From positions 113,901-177,900 of the forward strand of contig NZ_BMZT01000009.1 of assembly GCF_014652935.1 (NCBI RefSeq): a DNA stretch of 64,000 nt, given 5' to 3'. Position numbers and translations under genes: made by a program. The stretch comes from Luteimonas padinae (GTDB lineage: Bacteria > Pseudomonadota > Gammaproteobacteria > Xanthomonadales > Xanthomonadaceae). The notes under the pieces are model-generated. The model did no database searches, was not told the origin of the DNA, and saw only the letters and a list, made by a program, of their open reading frames with translations. Shown here one piece after another: positions 54,750-63,246 of this stretch (positions within the stretch are counted from its first letter, which is position 1; each line of letters opens with the position of its first letter).

Positions 54750-55709
54750 ATGCCCGCAGCCGCCACGTTCGACGACGTCCTGGCCGCCGCCGCCCGGATC
54801 GCACCCCATGCACAGCCGACACCGGTGCTGCGCTCCAGCGCGATCGACGCGCTGGCCGGCTGCCGCCTGGCGTTCAAGGCCGAACACCTGCAGCGCGCCG
54901 GCGCCTTCAAGTTCCGCGGCGCCTGCAACGCGGTGTGGGCACTCACGGACGAACAGGCGCGGCACGGCGTCGCCACCCACTCCTCCGGCAACCACGGCGC
55001 CGCGCTCGCGCTGGCCGCGGCCACGCGTCGCATCGCCTGCCACGTCGTGGTGCCGCGCGGCGCGGTGGCCAGCAAGCTCGCCGCGATCGCCGGCTACGGC
55101 GCGGTCCTGCATCGCTGCGATCCGGGCATCGCCGCGCGCGAAGTCGCCTGCGCAACGGTGGTGCAGGCCACCGGCGCGCGGCTGGTCCATCCCTACGCGG
55201 ACGCGGCCGTGATCGCCGGCCAGGGCACGGCGGCGCTGGAGCTGCTGGCGTCGGCCGGACCGCTGGATGCGGTGGTGGTGCCGGTCGGCGGCGGCGGCCT
55301 GGCCGCGGGCACCGCGCTGGCGCTGGCGGGCGTGGCGCCGGACTGCCAGCTGGTGCTGGCCGAGCCTTCCGGCGCCGCCGAAACCCGCGACTCGCTCGCC
55401 CGCGGAGAACGCGTCACCGATTTCGTCCCCGACACCATCTGCGATGGGCTGCGCGGCACCCTGGGCCAACCCGGCTTCGAGATCCTGCGCGCGCACGGCG
55501 CCGAGGTCCTGGTCGTCGACGATGCCGACACCGTGGCCGCGATGCGCCTGGTGTGGCAGCGCATGAAACAGGTCATCGAACCCTCGTCCGCGATCGCGCT
55601 GGCCGCGGTGCTCGGCCATCCCGCGCGCTTCGCCGGGCTGCGCGTGGGCGTGGTGCTGAGCGGCGGCAACGTCGATCTCGACGCGCTGCCCTGGGCCACG
55701 GCGGCATGA
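54750..55709 (+). CDS. PLP-dependent threonine/serine dehydratase-like enzyme
   Basis: 319 aa from ATG 54750. Fold type II PLP enzyme: the Schiff-base Lys54 in GAFKFRGACNAVW, SSGNHGAALALAAATR, and the phosphate loop PVGGGGLAAGTALAL. It resembles catabolic threonine dehydratases and serine racemases, which share this sequence pattern; a choice between them cannot be made. No regulatory ACT domain. Its stop overlaps the next gene by 4 nt (ATGA). Confidence 0.85.
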   Translation: MPAAATFDDVLAAAARIAPHAQPTPVLRSSAIDALAGCRLAFKAEHLQRAGAFKFRGACNAVWALTDEQARHGVATHSSGNHGAALALAAATRRIACHVVVPRGAVASKLAAIAGYGAVLHRCDPGIAAREVACATVVQATGARLVHPYADAAVIAGQGTAALELLASAGPLDAVVVPVGGGGLAAGTALALAGVAPDCQLVLAEPSGAAETRDSLARGERVTDFVPDTICDGLRGTLGQPGFEILRAHGAEVLVVDDADTVAAMRLVWQRMKQVIEPSSAIALAAVLGHPARFAGLRVGVVLSGGNVDLDALPWATAA

Positions 55710-56326
55710 CGCGCCGCAGGCGCCAACGCGGCACGCGGCCGCGCCGGTTCTGGCGCTGGCTGCTGCGGCTAGTGCTGCTGGCGACGCTGTGGCTGGCGGC
55801 GGTGGCCGCCTGGATCGTCTACGTCGGCAACCGCGACCAGGCCCGGGCCGCCGACGCCATCGTGGTCCTGGGCGCGGCCGCCTACGACACCCGGCCCTCG
55901 CCGGTGTTCACCGAACGCATCCGCCACGGCATCGACCTGTACGAGCGCGGCTATGCCGGCGCGCTGGTGTTCACCGGCGGCTACGGCGACGGCGCGCGCT
56001 TCTCTGAATCACAGGTGGCGCGAACCTTTGCACTGCGCGCCGGTGTTCCGGAAGACGCGATCCTGATCGAGACGCTGTCGCGCACCACCTACCAGAACCT
56101 GGCGCGTACGCGCGACCTGCTGTCCGACCACGGCCTGCAGCGCGTGATCGTGGTCAGCGACCCGCTGCACATGGCGCGCGCGCTGCGGCTGAGCCGCCAG
56201 CTCGGCATCGATGCCGTGGGCTCGCCAACGCCGAGCACGCGCTTCCGCAGCTTCCGCACCCAGTGGCGCTTCCTCGCGCGCGAGGTCTACTTCTTCCACC
56301 GCGACCTGGTGGTCCGGCCGGACTGA
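55706..56326 (+). CDS. YdcF-like DUF218 membrane-anchored protein
   Basis: 206 aa from ATG 55706. A basic N-terminus (RRRRQRGTRPRRFWRW) and one signal-anchor helix precede the DUF218 domain with AIVVLGAAAYDTRPSPVF, TGGYGDGARFSESQVA, and VIVVSDPLHMARALRLSRQL. ElyC/SanA/YdcF proteins act in the cell envelope, some in peptidoglycan or lipid-carrier metabolism; specific role unknown. Translationally coupled to the dehydratase gene. Confidence 0.87.
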   Translation: MTRRRRQRGTRPRRFWRWLLRLVLLATLWLAAVAAWIVYVGNRDQARAADAIVVLGAAAYDTRPSPVFTERIRHGIDLYERGYAGALVFTGGYGDGARFSESQVARTFALRAGVPEDAILIETLSRTTYQNLARTRDLLSDHGLQRVIVVSDPLHMARALRLSRQLGIDAVGSPTPSTRFRSFRTQWRFLAREVYFFHRDLVVRPD

Positions 56327-56330
56327 GCGA

Positions 56331-57023
56331 TCAGCCGGGCCCGCCGACAAGCGTCAGGCCCTCGCGCAGCAGCCAGCGCGTGGCGGCGGCGCGGTCGGCC
56401 TGCGGCAGGCCGTCGAGGACGCCCACCAGCCAGCGGAAGGACTGGCAGCGCGCGGCGCGGCTGGCCTGGTCGCGGCCTTCGGACGCGAGTCCGAGCATGA
56501 AGCCTTCGTGCAGGAAGGTGGCGCTGACCGCCGCCGACTTCAGCACCTGGCGCGCATGCGCGGGATCGTAGGGCTGCACCTGGCCCTGCAGACCGGCGAG
56601 CGCGATGTCGGTGAAGGCCAGCGCGAAGCGTTCGCGGCTGGGATCACCGAGGCGATCGACCGCGCGCTGGAACGCGGCCACGTCGCGCGCGGCGTCGGGC
56701 TCGAACAGCGAACACAGCGCAGCGGATTCAACGTCCGAGCGCGAACTCGCGTGCACCGCCTTGAACAGGCGGTCGATGGCCGCATCGGGCGCGCGCAGCA
56801 GCACGTCGTCGCCCAGCGAAAGCACGGCCGCGGGATCGAGCTGCGACAGGTCGATGTCATAGCGCTGGGCGTTGGCGGACAGCGCCGGCACGAGCGCGAG
56901 CAGCAGCGCCGGCACCGCGAGGACGCGGCGCAGCCGGCTATTCGGACCAGCGACACGACGCCGGCTGGCGGTGTCGCTGGCCACGGCGGTGCAAGAACGG
57001 GACGGGGACGGCGGGGTCGGCAT
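56331..57023 (-). CDS. Hypothetical exported protein
   Basis: 230 aa from ATG 57023 (MPTPPSPSRSCTAVASDTAS). A hydrophobic stretch (RRVLAVPALLLALVPALSAN) at about residues 32-50 looks like a signal peptide preceded by a basic N-terminal extension. The mature part is helical and has YDIDLSQLDPAAVLSLGDD and SATFLHEGFMLGLASEGRDQ. No family recognised. It is convergent with the DUF218 gene. Confidence 0.65.
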   Translation of the reverse strand: MPTPPSPSRSCTAVASDTASRRRVAGPNSRLRRVLAVPALLLALVPALSANAQRYDIDLSQLDPAAVLSLGDDVLLRAPDAAIDRLFKAVHASSRSDVESAALCSLFEPDAARDVAAFQRAVDRLGDPSRERFALAFTDIALAGLQGQVQPYDPAHARQVLKSAAVSATFLHEGFMLGLASEGRDQASRAARCQSFRWLVGVLDGLPQADRAAATRWLLREGLTLVGGPG

Positions 57024-57188
57024 GGCGCGAGTGTAGGCAGGCGTCCGCGCCGCAGGATGAACGCCGGTGCGCCACGTGCCGCGGACGGCGCGCATCCATG
57101 CGGAGTCAGGGCCGCGGCCGGCCGCGCCGCACGCCGTGGCGGGTGCACGCACGCGCTGGATCCGTGGCCCCGCCTGCCGTGGCCGGTT

Positions 57189-58091
57189 TCAGCCGCCGCC
57201 GCGGCGGCGCACCGGGATGCCGGATGCCGGGAAGCGCGCCACGTCCTCGCCGCCCTCGCGGATCGGCTGGCCGTGCGCCGGCGCCCAGGCCATCGCAGTG
57301 ATGGTTTCCCAGGTGGCCGGCAGCAGGCCGTCCTCGCCGCGCCACTGTTCGTAGGCCGTCTGCGCGGCGGCGAAGCGACCGCGGCCGGTCAGGGCGCGGC
57401 GGCGCGCGGCCAGCGCATTGGTGGCCCCGAGTTCGCGCAGGCCGCGCATCAGGCCGGCCATGTCGGCGTGGCGATGCACGTCGACGTCGCGGTCGAGCAC
57501 CGGATCGCGGAAGCCCGCGCGCATCAGCGCATCGCCGAACGCGGCGATGGCCGGGAACGGCGACACATGGTCGGCGGCGTCGGCGGCGGCGAACGACGCA
57601 CGCAGCTCGTGCAGCGTGTCGGGACCGAAGGTCGACACCAGCAACAGGCCGCCCGGCCGCAGCACGCGGCGGAACCCGACGAACAGGGCGTCGAGATCCT
57701 CGACCCACTGCAGGCACAGGTTGCTGAAGATCAGGTCGACGCTGTCGTCGGCCAGCGGCAGCGCGCGGGCATCGGCGCAGACGCGGTCGATGGGGCGTTG
57801 CAGCGGGTTCCAGCCGCGCTTGGGCGCGACCTGGCGCAGCATCGGCAGCGCGAGGTCCATCGCGACCACGCGCGCCTTCGGCCAGCGCCTGCGCAACTCC
57901 AGCGCGCCGGTGCCGGGGCCGCTGCCGAGGTCGAGGATGCTCGTCGGTACCTGGTCGCCCAGGTAGTCGAGCGACTCGAACAGCCGCGACTCGATCTCGC
58001 GCTGCAGCGCGGCGGCGGCGGAATAGCTGCCGGCCGCCCGCGAGAAGGCGCGGCGGACCTGGCGGTGGTCGAAGACGTCCTGGGTATTCAT
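57189..58091 (-). CDS. bioC: Malonyl-ACP O-methyltransferase BioC
   Basis: 300 aa from ATG 58091. BioC methylates malonyl-ACP so that fatty-acid synthesis can build the pimeloyl chain of biotin. The SAM-binding motif ILDLGSGPGTGALELRRRW is followed by DLALPMLRQV, LPLADDSVDLIFSNLCLQWV and RVLRPGGLLLVSTFGPDTLH, all typical. It overlaps the 3' end of bioH by 4 nt and is the last gene of the biotin operon. The C-terminal few residues are Arg/Gly-rich. Confidence 0.92.
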   Translation of the reverse strand: MNTQDVFDHRQVRRAFSRAAGSYSAAAALQREIESRLFESLDYLGDQVPTSILDLGSGPGTGALELRRRWPKARVVAMDLALPMLRQVAPKRGWNPLQRPIDRVCADARALPLADDSVDLIFSNLCLQWVEDLDALFVGFRRVLRPGGLLLVSTFGPDTLHELRASFAAADAADHVSPFPAIAAFGDALMRAGFRDPVLDRDVDVHRHADMAGLMRGLRELGATNALAARRRALTGRGRFAAAQTAYEQWRGEDGLLPATWETITAMAWAPAHGQPIREGGEDVARFPASGIPVRRRGGG

Positions 58092-59005
58092 GGCGTGGCG
58101 CTGCTGTCCGGGTCGGGTGATGGCGGCCGCGGCGGTGACGGCCGCGGCGGACCGCCGGCGCCGGCCAGGAACCCTGCGATGGCGTCGGCGACCTCGTCGG
58201 CGTGGGTGAGGAAAGGGGCGTGGCCGCCGTGCTCGATCTGGACGAAGCGCGCACCCCGCGTGCCTTGGGCGGCGGCGCGCATCGCGCGCGGATCGACCAC
58301 GCGGTCGCGGCGGCCGGCGATCCACAGGCTGGGCACTTCGAGCGCGGGCAGCAGCGGGCGCTGGTCGACGGTGCGCAGCAGGTCCAGGCCCTGCGCGAGC
58401 GCGACCGCCGGCGGCTCGCCGCGTGCGAAGACTTCGGTGCGCAGCGCGCGCAGCTCGCCGCGGGCGTCGTCGGAGCCGAAGGCTTCCAGCGCGATGAAGC
58501 GCTCGAGGGTGCCGTGGTAGTCGTCGCGCAAGCCCTGGGCGAAGCCGGCGAAGATTTCGGGGGACATGCCGTAGCGGGCGGGGGCGGGAGTCCCGGCGGG
58601 GGAGGGGCCGGATTCGGCGAGAACCACCCCTGTAGGAGCAGCTACAGCTGCGACCCCCGCGGCATCGCGCACAAACCTCGGCGCCGAACACACCATCACC
58701 AGCGCCGGCACCCGCGCCGGCCGCGTCGCCGCCGCGCGCAGCGCGAACATCCCGCCCAGCGACCAGCCCAGCCAGGGCGCCACCGGCACGCGCGCGGCGA
58801 TGGCATCGACCACGGCATCGGGCTCGAGCGCCACGGCGCTGTCGCGGCTACGGCCGTGGCCGGGCAGGTCGACGACATGCAGTTCGAAGCGGTCCGCGAG
58901 CCGCGCCACCAGCGGTGCGAACACGCCGCCGTGCATCGCCCAGCCGTGCAGCAGCACCAGCGGCGCGCCGCGGCCATGGACCTCGATGTGCAGGTCCGCG
59001 CTCAT
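58088..59005 (-). CDS. bioH: Pimeloyl-ACP methyl ester carboxylesterase BioH
   Basis: 305 aa from ATG 59005; about 50 residues longer than typical BioH. It removes the methyl group from pimeloyl-ACP methyl ester. The alpha/beta-hydrolase motifs are LVLLHGWAMHGGVF, the nucleophile elbow GWSLGGMFALRAA, and the C-terminal His in QIEHGGHAPFLTHAD. Residues about 112-140 contain an extra stretch created partly by the palindromic repeat (VAAVAAPTG, residues 117-126), and the C-terminus has a Pro-rich tail. It overlaps bioC and the upstream transporter gene by 4 nt each. Confidence 0.9.
   Translation of the reverse strand: MSADLHIEVHGRGAPLVLLHGWAMHGGVFAPLVARLADRFELHVVDLPGHGRSRDSAVALEPDAVVDAIAARVPVAPWLGWSLGGMFALRAAATRPARVPALVMVCSAPRFVRDAAGVAAVAAPTGVVLAESGPSPAGTPAPARYGMSPEIFAGFAQGLRDDYHGTLERFIALEAFGSDDARGELRALRTEVFARGEPPAVALAQGLDLLRTVDQRPLLPALEVPSLWIAGRRDRVVDPRAMRAAAQGTRGARFVQIEHGGHAPFLTHADEVADAIAGFLAGAGGPPRPSPPRPPSPDPDSSATP
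58628..58655. repeat. Palindromic repeat half-element inside bioH
   Basis: 28 nt identical to the left arm of the copy at 42524-42551 (CCCTGTAGGAGCAGCTACAG and onward). Its partner arm is missing. On the minus strand it is translated in frame within bioH as VAAVAAPTG. Confidence 0.85.
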
Positions 59006-60006
59006 GCGCCCTTGTCCGTGCGCAACGCACGCTGGCGCGCCTGGCTGCCGGCCGCGTGGCGCGCCACCAGCCAGGCGAACAGGCCGATGCCGCCGACGAT
59101 CAGCGCGGCGCCGGCCATGCCAACCACGCCCGGCACCGGCTCGCCCAGGAACAGCACGCCGATCAGGATCGCGAACAGCAGCTCCGAGCCCTGCATCGCC
59201 TCCACGCCGCCCAGCGCGGTGGGGTTGTCGCGCACCATGCCGGTGGCCTGGAAGAACAGGATCGTGGCGACCACGCCCGCGCTCAGCGCCACGCCCGCGG
59301 CCAGCCAGACCTGGTCGGCCGGCGGCGCGCCGCTGCGCGTCCAGGCCCAGGCCGCCACCGCCCACCACAGCGGCTGGCTGGCCAGCGTCATTCCGAACAC
59401 GCGCTGGGTGGCGTTGAGGTCCTCGCCGCTGCGCTCCAGGTGCAGCAGCAGCAGGCGGTTGCCGAGCGGATAGGCGACCGCGGCGCCGAGCACGCAGGCC
59501 AGCGCGATCCAGCCGGCGCGGTCGATGCCGCCGCCGCCGTGGCCGGCCTGCAGCAGCAGCACGCCGGCCAGGATCAGCGCCGCGACCATCAGCGCCGCCC
59601 TCGGGATGCGCCGGCGCGCGTCGCGGTACAGCAGCGGGGCGCACAGGATCCCCGCGACCACGGTGAACTGGAAGCTGCCCGCCACCAGCCACGAAGGCCC
59701 GCTGGACGCCGCGAACGACAGCAGCAGGTAGAACGCGCCGAAGCCGATGGCGCTGCAGCGCAGCCAGGCCCAGGGGTGCCGGCGTATCGCCCGCCACACC
59801 GGGGCCGCCCGGCCCTGCCAGGGCAAGAGCGGCAACAGCAGGGGCAGGGTGATCAGGTAGCGCAAGGTCGCGGTCCAGGCCCAGTCGCCGCCGGCGTTCG
59901 CGCTCACCCGGTTGAGCACGTAGGTCATGGTGAAGAACAGCGCCGAGGCCAGGCCGATGCCGACGGCGGCCAGCGCGCGGCTGGTGGCGGGCGTGTCGCC
60001 GGACAT
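59002..60006 (-). CDS. DMT/EamA-type multidrug-resistance-efflux-like transporter in the biotin operon
   Basis: 334 aa from ATG 60006, with ten predicted transmembrane helices and two EamA-like halves (GLASALFFTMTYVLNRVSAN in the first, GSELLFAILIGVLFLGEPVP in the second). It belongs to the drug/metabolite transporter superfamily, probably the PF13536-type group. It lies between bioF (5-bp gap) and bioH (4-nt overlap), so it is co-transcribed with biotin synthesis genes; a role in moving biotin or a precursor is inference. Confidence 0.82.
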   Translation of the reverse strand: MSGDTPATSRALAAVGIGLASALFFTMTYVLNRVSANAGGDWAWTATLRYLITLPLLLPLLPWQGRAAPVWRAIRRHPWAWLRCSAIGFGAFYLLLSFAASSGPSWLVAGSFQFTVVAGILCAPLLYRDARRRIPRAALMVAALILAGVLLLQAGHGGGGIDRAGWIALACVLGAAVAYPLGNRLLLLHLERSGEDLNATQRVFGMTLASQPLWWAVAAWAWTRSGAPPADQVWLAAGVALSAGVVATILFFQATGMVRDNPTALGGVEAMQGSELLFAILIGVLFLGEPVPGVVGMAGAALIVGGIGLFAWLVARHAAGSQARQRALRTDKGA

Positions 60007-60011
60007 GTGGA

Positions 60012-61211
60012 TCAGGCCGCGCGCGCGGCGTCCGCGTGGTCGCGGGCCCGCGCGAGCGCGTGGACCAGCGCATCCACCTGGTCCTCGCCGTGCGCGGCGC
60101 ACAGCGTGACGCGCAGGCGCGCGCGGCCCTCGGGGACGGTCGGCGGGCGGATCGCAGCCACCCGGAAGCCGTCGGCCTCCAGCCGCGCGGCCATGTCCAG
60201 TGCGCGCGCGTTGTCGCCGCAGGGCACGGGCTGGATCGGCGTGGCGGAATCGGGCAGGTCGAAGCCGCGCGTGGCCATGCCGTCGCGGAAGCGCTGCACC
60301 AGGGCCGCCAGCTTCTCGCGCCGCCAGTGCTCGCGCCGCGCCAGCTTCACCGCGGCCAGCGCCGCCGCGGCCTGAGGCGGTGGCAGCGCGGTGGTGTAGA
60401 TGTAGGGGCGCGCGTTGCCGGCCAGGTGTTCGACGAGGTCGACATCGCCGGCCACCACCGCGCCATAGCCGCCCAGCGCCTTGCCCAGCGTGACCAGCTG
60501 CAGCGGCACCTCGTCCACGCCCAGGCGCGCCTCGGCCACGCTGCCGCGACCGCCTGGCCCGAGCACGCCCACGCCGTGGGCATCGTCGACGTACAGCAGC
60601 GCCGACTGCACGCGCGCCACCAGCGCCAGCTGTCGCAGCGGGGCCACGTCGCCGTCCATGCTGAAGACGCCGTCGGTGGCGAGCATCGCCGCGCCGTCGG
60701 GCACCGTGCGCAGCTGGCGCAGCGCGCCTTCGGCGTCGCCGTGCGGATAGCGGCGCAGGCGACAGCCGGCCAGGCGCGCGCCGTCGATCAGGCTGGCGTG
60801 GTTGAGCCGGTCCTGCACGCTGGTGTCGCCCTCGCCCAGCAGCGCCTGCTGCACGGCGAGGTTGGCGGCGTAGCCGCTGCCGAAGACCAGCGCACGCGGC
60901 ACTTCGAGCCAGTCGGCCACCTCGCGCTCCAGCGCCTCGTGCGCGACGCGGTGGCCGCAGACGAGGTGCGAGGAGATGCCGCCGATGCCGTCGCGCGCGG
61001 CCGCGTCCTGTACGGCGTCGACGACCTGGAACTGCTGGGCGAGGCCGAGGTAGTCGTTGCCGCAGAAGTCCAGCAGCCAGCGGCCGTCGACCTCCATGCG
61101 CACGCCGTCGCGGCGCGTGACCACGCGGCGGCTGCGCACGAGGTCGCGCGCGAGCGCGTCCGCGCGCTGGGCCTGGGCGCGGCGGCGGAGGTCGGGGCGT
61201 CGGGCGGCCAT
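60012..61211 (-). CDS. bioF: 8-amino-7-oxononanoate synthase BioF
   Basis: 399 aa. BioF condenses pimeloyl-ACP (or -CoA) with L-alanine using PLP. Signatures: [43 protein letters not shown], and Schiff-base Lys244 in [15 protein letters not shown]. Normal length. It follows bioB by 9 bp in the operon bioB-bioF-transporter-bioH-bioC; bioA and bioD are not in the window. Confidence 0.95.
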   Translation of the reverse strand: MAARRPDLRRRAQAQRADALARDLVRSRRVVTRRDGVRMEVDGRWLLDFCGNDYLGLAQQFQVVDAVQDAAARDGIGGISSHLVCGHRVAHEALEREVADWLEVPRALVFGSGYAANLAVQQALLGEGDTSVQDRLNHASLIDGARLAGCRLRRYPHGDAEGALRQLRTVPDGAAMLATDGVFSMDGDVAPLRQLALVARVQSALLYVDDAHGVGVLGPGGRGSVAEARLGVDEVPLQLVTLGKALGGYGAVVAGDVDLVEHLAGNARPYIYTTALPPPQAAAALAAVKLARREHWRREKLAALVQRFRDGMATRGFDLPDSATPIQPVPCGDNARALDMAARLEADGFRVAAIRPPTVPEGRARLRVTLCAAHGEDQVDALVHALARARDHADAARAA

Positions 61212-61220
61212 GCGGCGATC

Positions 61221-62282
61221 CTAGGCCACGCAGCGGCCGGGCTGGTCGACGATATCGGCATGCACCGTGCCGCCGTGGTCGTGGCCTTCGGCGTCCACGG
61301 TGACCTGCATCGCGCGCAGGCCGAGGCGGTCGAACAGCGCCTGGTCGTGGGCGACGTCGGGGTTGCCGGTGGTCAGCAGCTTCTCGCCGTGGAAGATCGA
61401 GTTGGCGCCGGCGCTGAAGCACAGCGCCTGCAGTTCGTCGGACATCTGCTCGCGCCCGGCCGACAGCCGCACCATCGACTTCGGCATCAGGATGCGCGCG
61501 ACCGCGATCGTGCGCACGAACTCGAACGGATCGAGCTCGGCGGTGCCGTGCAGCGGCGTGCCTTCCACCTGCACCAGGCGGTTGATCGGCACCGAGTCCG
61601 GGTGCGCCGGCATGGTCGCCAGCGTCTGCAGGAAGCCGGCGCGCTGGCGGCGGGTCTCGCCCATGCCGACAATGCCGCCGCAGCAGGTCTTGAGCCCGGC
61701 GTCGCGCACGTGCTCGAGGGTGTCGAAGCGGTCCTGCAGCTCGCGGGTGCGGATGATGCTGCCGTAGTGCTCGGGATCGGTGTCGATGTTGTGGTTGTAG
61801 TAGTCGAGGCCGGCGTCCTTCAGCGCCTGCGCCTGCGACCCGGTGAGCATGCCGAGCGTGGCGCAGGTCTCGAGGCCGAGCGACTTCACGCCGGCGATCA
61901 TGGCGGCGACCTTCGGGATGTCGCGGTCCTTGGGCGAGCGCCAGGCGGCGCCCATGCAGAAGCGCGAGGCGCCGGCGGCCTTGGCCTGGCGGGCCTTCTC
62001 CATGACCGCGTCGGTCTCCATCAGCTTCTGCGCGTCGACGCCGGTGTCGTAGCGCTGGGCCTGCGGGCAGTAGGCGCAGTCCTCGGGGCAGCCGCCGGTC
62101 TTCACCGACAGCAGGGTGCTGACCTGGACCTCGGCGGGATCGAAGTTGAGCCGGTGGACGCTGGCGGCGCGGAACAGCAGCTCCGGGAACGGCAGGTCAA
62201 GCAGGGCTTCGACCTCGCTGCGGGTCCAGTCGTGGCGCGGCGTGGCGGCCTCGGAAGCGCGGAATTCGCTGACGGCGGGCAT
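61221..62282 (-). CDS. bioB: Biotin synthase BioB
   Basis: 353 aa from ATG 62282. Radical-SAM enzyme that inserts sulfur into dethiobiotin. The cluster motif C-x3-C-x2-C is at residues 65-72 ([20 protein letters not shown]), followed by [29 protein letters not shown] and the second-cluster residues around [11 protein letters not shown]. First gene of the biotin operon; it diverges from comF across 49 bp, with an AGGATC ribosome-binding site. Confidence 0.96.
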   Translation of the reverse strand: MPAVSEFRASEAATPRHDWTRSEVEALLDLPFPELLFRAASVHRLNFDPAEVQVSTLLSVKTGGCPEDCAYCPQAQRYDTGVDAQKLMETDAVMEKARQAKAAGASRFCMGAAWRSPKDRDIPKVAAMIAGVKSLGLETCATLGMLTGSQAQALKDAGLDYYNHNIDTDPEHYGSIIRTRELQDRFDTLEHVRDAGLKTCCGGIVGMGETRRQRAGFLQTLATMPAHPDSVPINRLVQVEGTPLHGTAELDPFEFVRTIAVARILMPKSMVRLSAGREQMSDELQALCFSAGANSIFHGEKLLTTGNPDVAHDQALFDRLGLRAMQVTVDAEGHDHGGTVHADIVDQPGRCVA

Positions 62283-62331
62283 GGCGGGATCCTGAGTGCC
62301 TGGCGGAGGCAGACCGGGCAGTCTGGAAACC

Positions 62332-63243
62332 ATGCCCGGACCTGTCAACCTCGCGCAGGCCGTTCCGGTTGACGGCTGGCTGGCGCGGATCGGCCGCGGG
62401 CTGTGGGCGCCGCGCTGCCTGGTGTGCGGCGAGCGGACCTCCGGACCGCTGGACCTGTGCGCACGCTGCGGCGCCGCCCTGCCCTGGATGCCGCCGGCAT
62501 GCCTGTGCTGCGCGATGCCGCTGCCCTTGCCCGCATCGCCCCCGCCCTTGCCTGTATTGCCGCCGGCGTTCCCTGTATTGGTGCCGCCCTCGCCTGTATT
62601 GCCGCCGCCACCTTCCCCTGCAGGAGCGGCTACAGCCGCGACCGGGATTGCCGAGCAGCACCATGCAGCGCGGGTCGCGGCTTTAGCCGCTCCTACAGGG
62701 GGGGCCCTCACGGGTGGGCGGCTGTGCAGCGCCTGCCAGCACGATCCGCCGCCGCTGGCCGAAGCACACGCGGCCTTCCTCTACGCCTTTCCGCTGGACC
62801 GCCTGCTGCCGCGGCTCAAGTTCCACCGCGACCTCGCCGCCGGGCGCCTGCTGGCCCAGGCCATGGCCGCCGCCTTCGCCGGCTGCGAACGGCCGCAGGC
62901 GCTGGTGCCGGTGCCGCTGCACCGCGCCCGACTGCGCCAGCGCGGCTACAACCAGGCGCTGGAGCTGGCGCGCCCGCTGGGCCGGATGCTGGGCCTGCCG
63001 GTGCGGCCGGGCCTGCTGCTGCGCAGCCGCGACACCGCCGCGCAGTCGCGCCTGGACGCGGGCGCGCGCAGCGCCAACCTGCGCGATGCCTTCGAAGTGC
63101 CGGCCCGGATCCGCGTTCCCGCGCACCTGGTCCTGGTCGACGACGTCATGACCACCGGCGCGACCCTGAACGCCGCCGCCGAAGCCCTGCTCGAGGCCGG
63201 CGCAGACCGCGTCGACGCCTGGGTCTGCGCCCGCACGCCCTGA
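62332..63243 (+). CDS. comF: ComF/GntX family phosphoribosyltransferase-like protein with a repeat-derived insertion
   Basis: 303 aa from ATG 62332, about 60 residues longer than typical ComF. Zinc-ribbon Cys pairs ([20 protein letters not shown], and CSAC) are split by an insertion of about 65 residues: first Pro/Leu/Val repeats ([20 protein letters not shown]) and then the palindromic element translated as [20 protein letters not shown]. The phosphoribosyltransferase domain follows, with [20 protein letters not shown] and the PRPP-binding loop [17 protein letters not shown]. The family acts in DNA uptake and related processes. It diverges from bioB. Confidence 0.88.
   Translation: MPGPVNLAQAVPVDGWLARIGRGLWAPRCLVCGERTSGPLDLCARCGAALPWMPPACLCCAMPLPLPASPPPLPVLPPAFPVLVPPSPVLPPPPSPAGAATAATGIAEQHHAARVAALAAPTGGALTGGRLCSACQHDPPPLAEAHAAFLYAFPLDRLLPRLKFHRDLAAGRLLAQAMAAAFAGCERPQALVPVPLHRARLRQRGYNQALELARPLGRMLGLPVRPGLLLRSRDTAAQSRLDAGARSANLRDAFEVPARIRVPAHLVLVDDVMTTGATLNAAAEALLEAGADRVDAWVCARTP
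62616..62700. repeat. Palindromic repeat (GTAGGAGC-type), complete copy inside comF
   Basis: Left arm 62616-62643 (CCCTGCAGGAGCGGCTACAG and onward) and right arm 62673-62700, a 28-nt inverted pair with a 29-bp spacer. The whole 85 bp is translated without a stop in the comF frame, giving residues about 95-123, including [10 protein letters not shown], nearly the same peptide as in BioH. Confidence 0.88.
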
Positions 63244-63246
63244 GCC

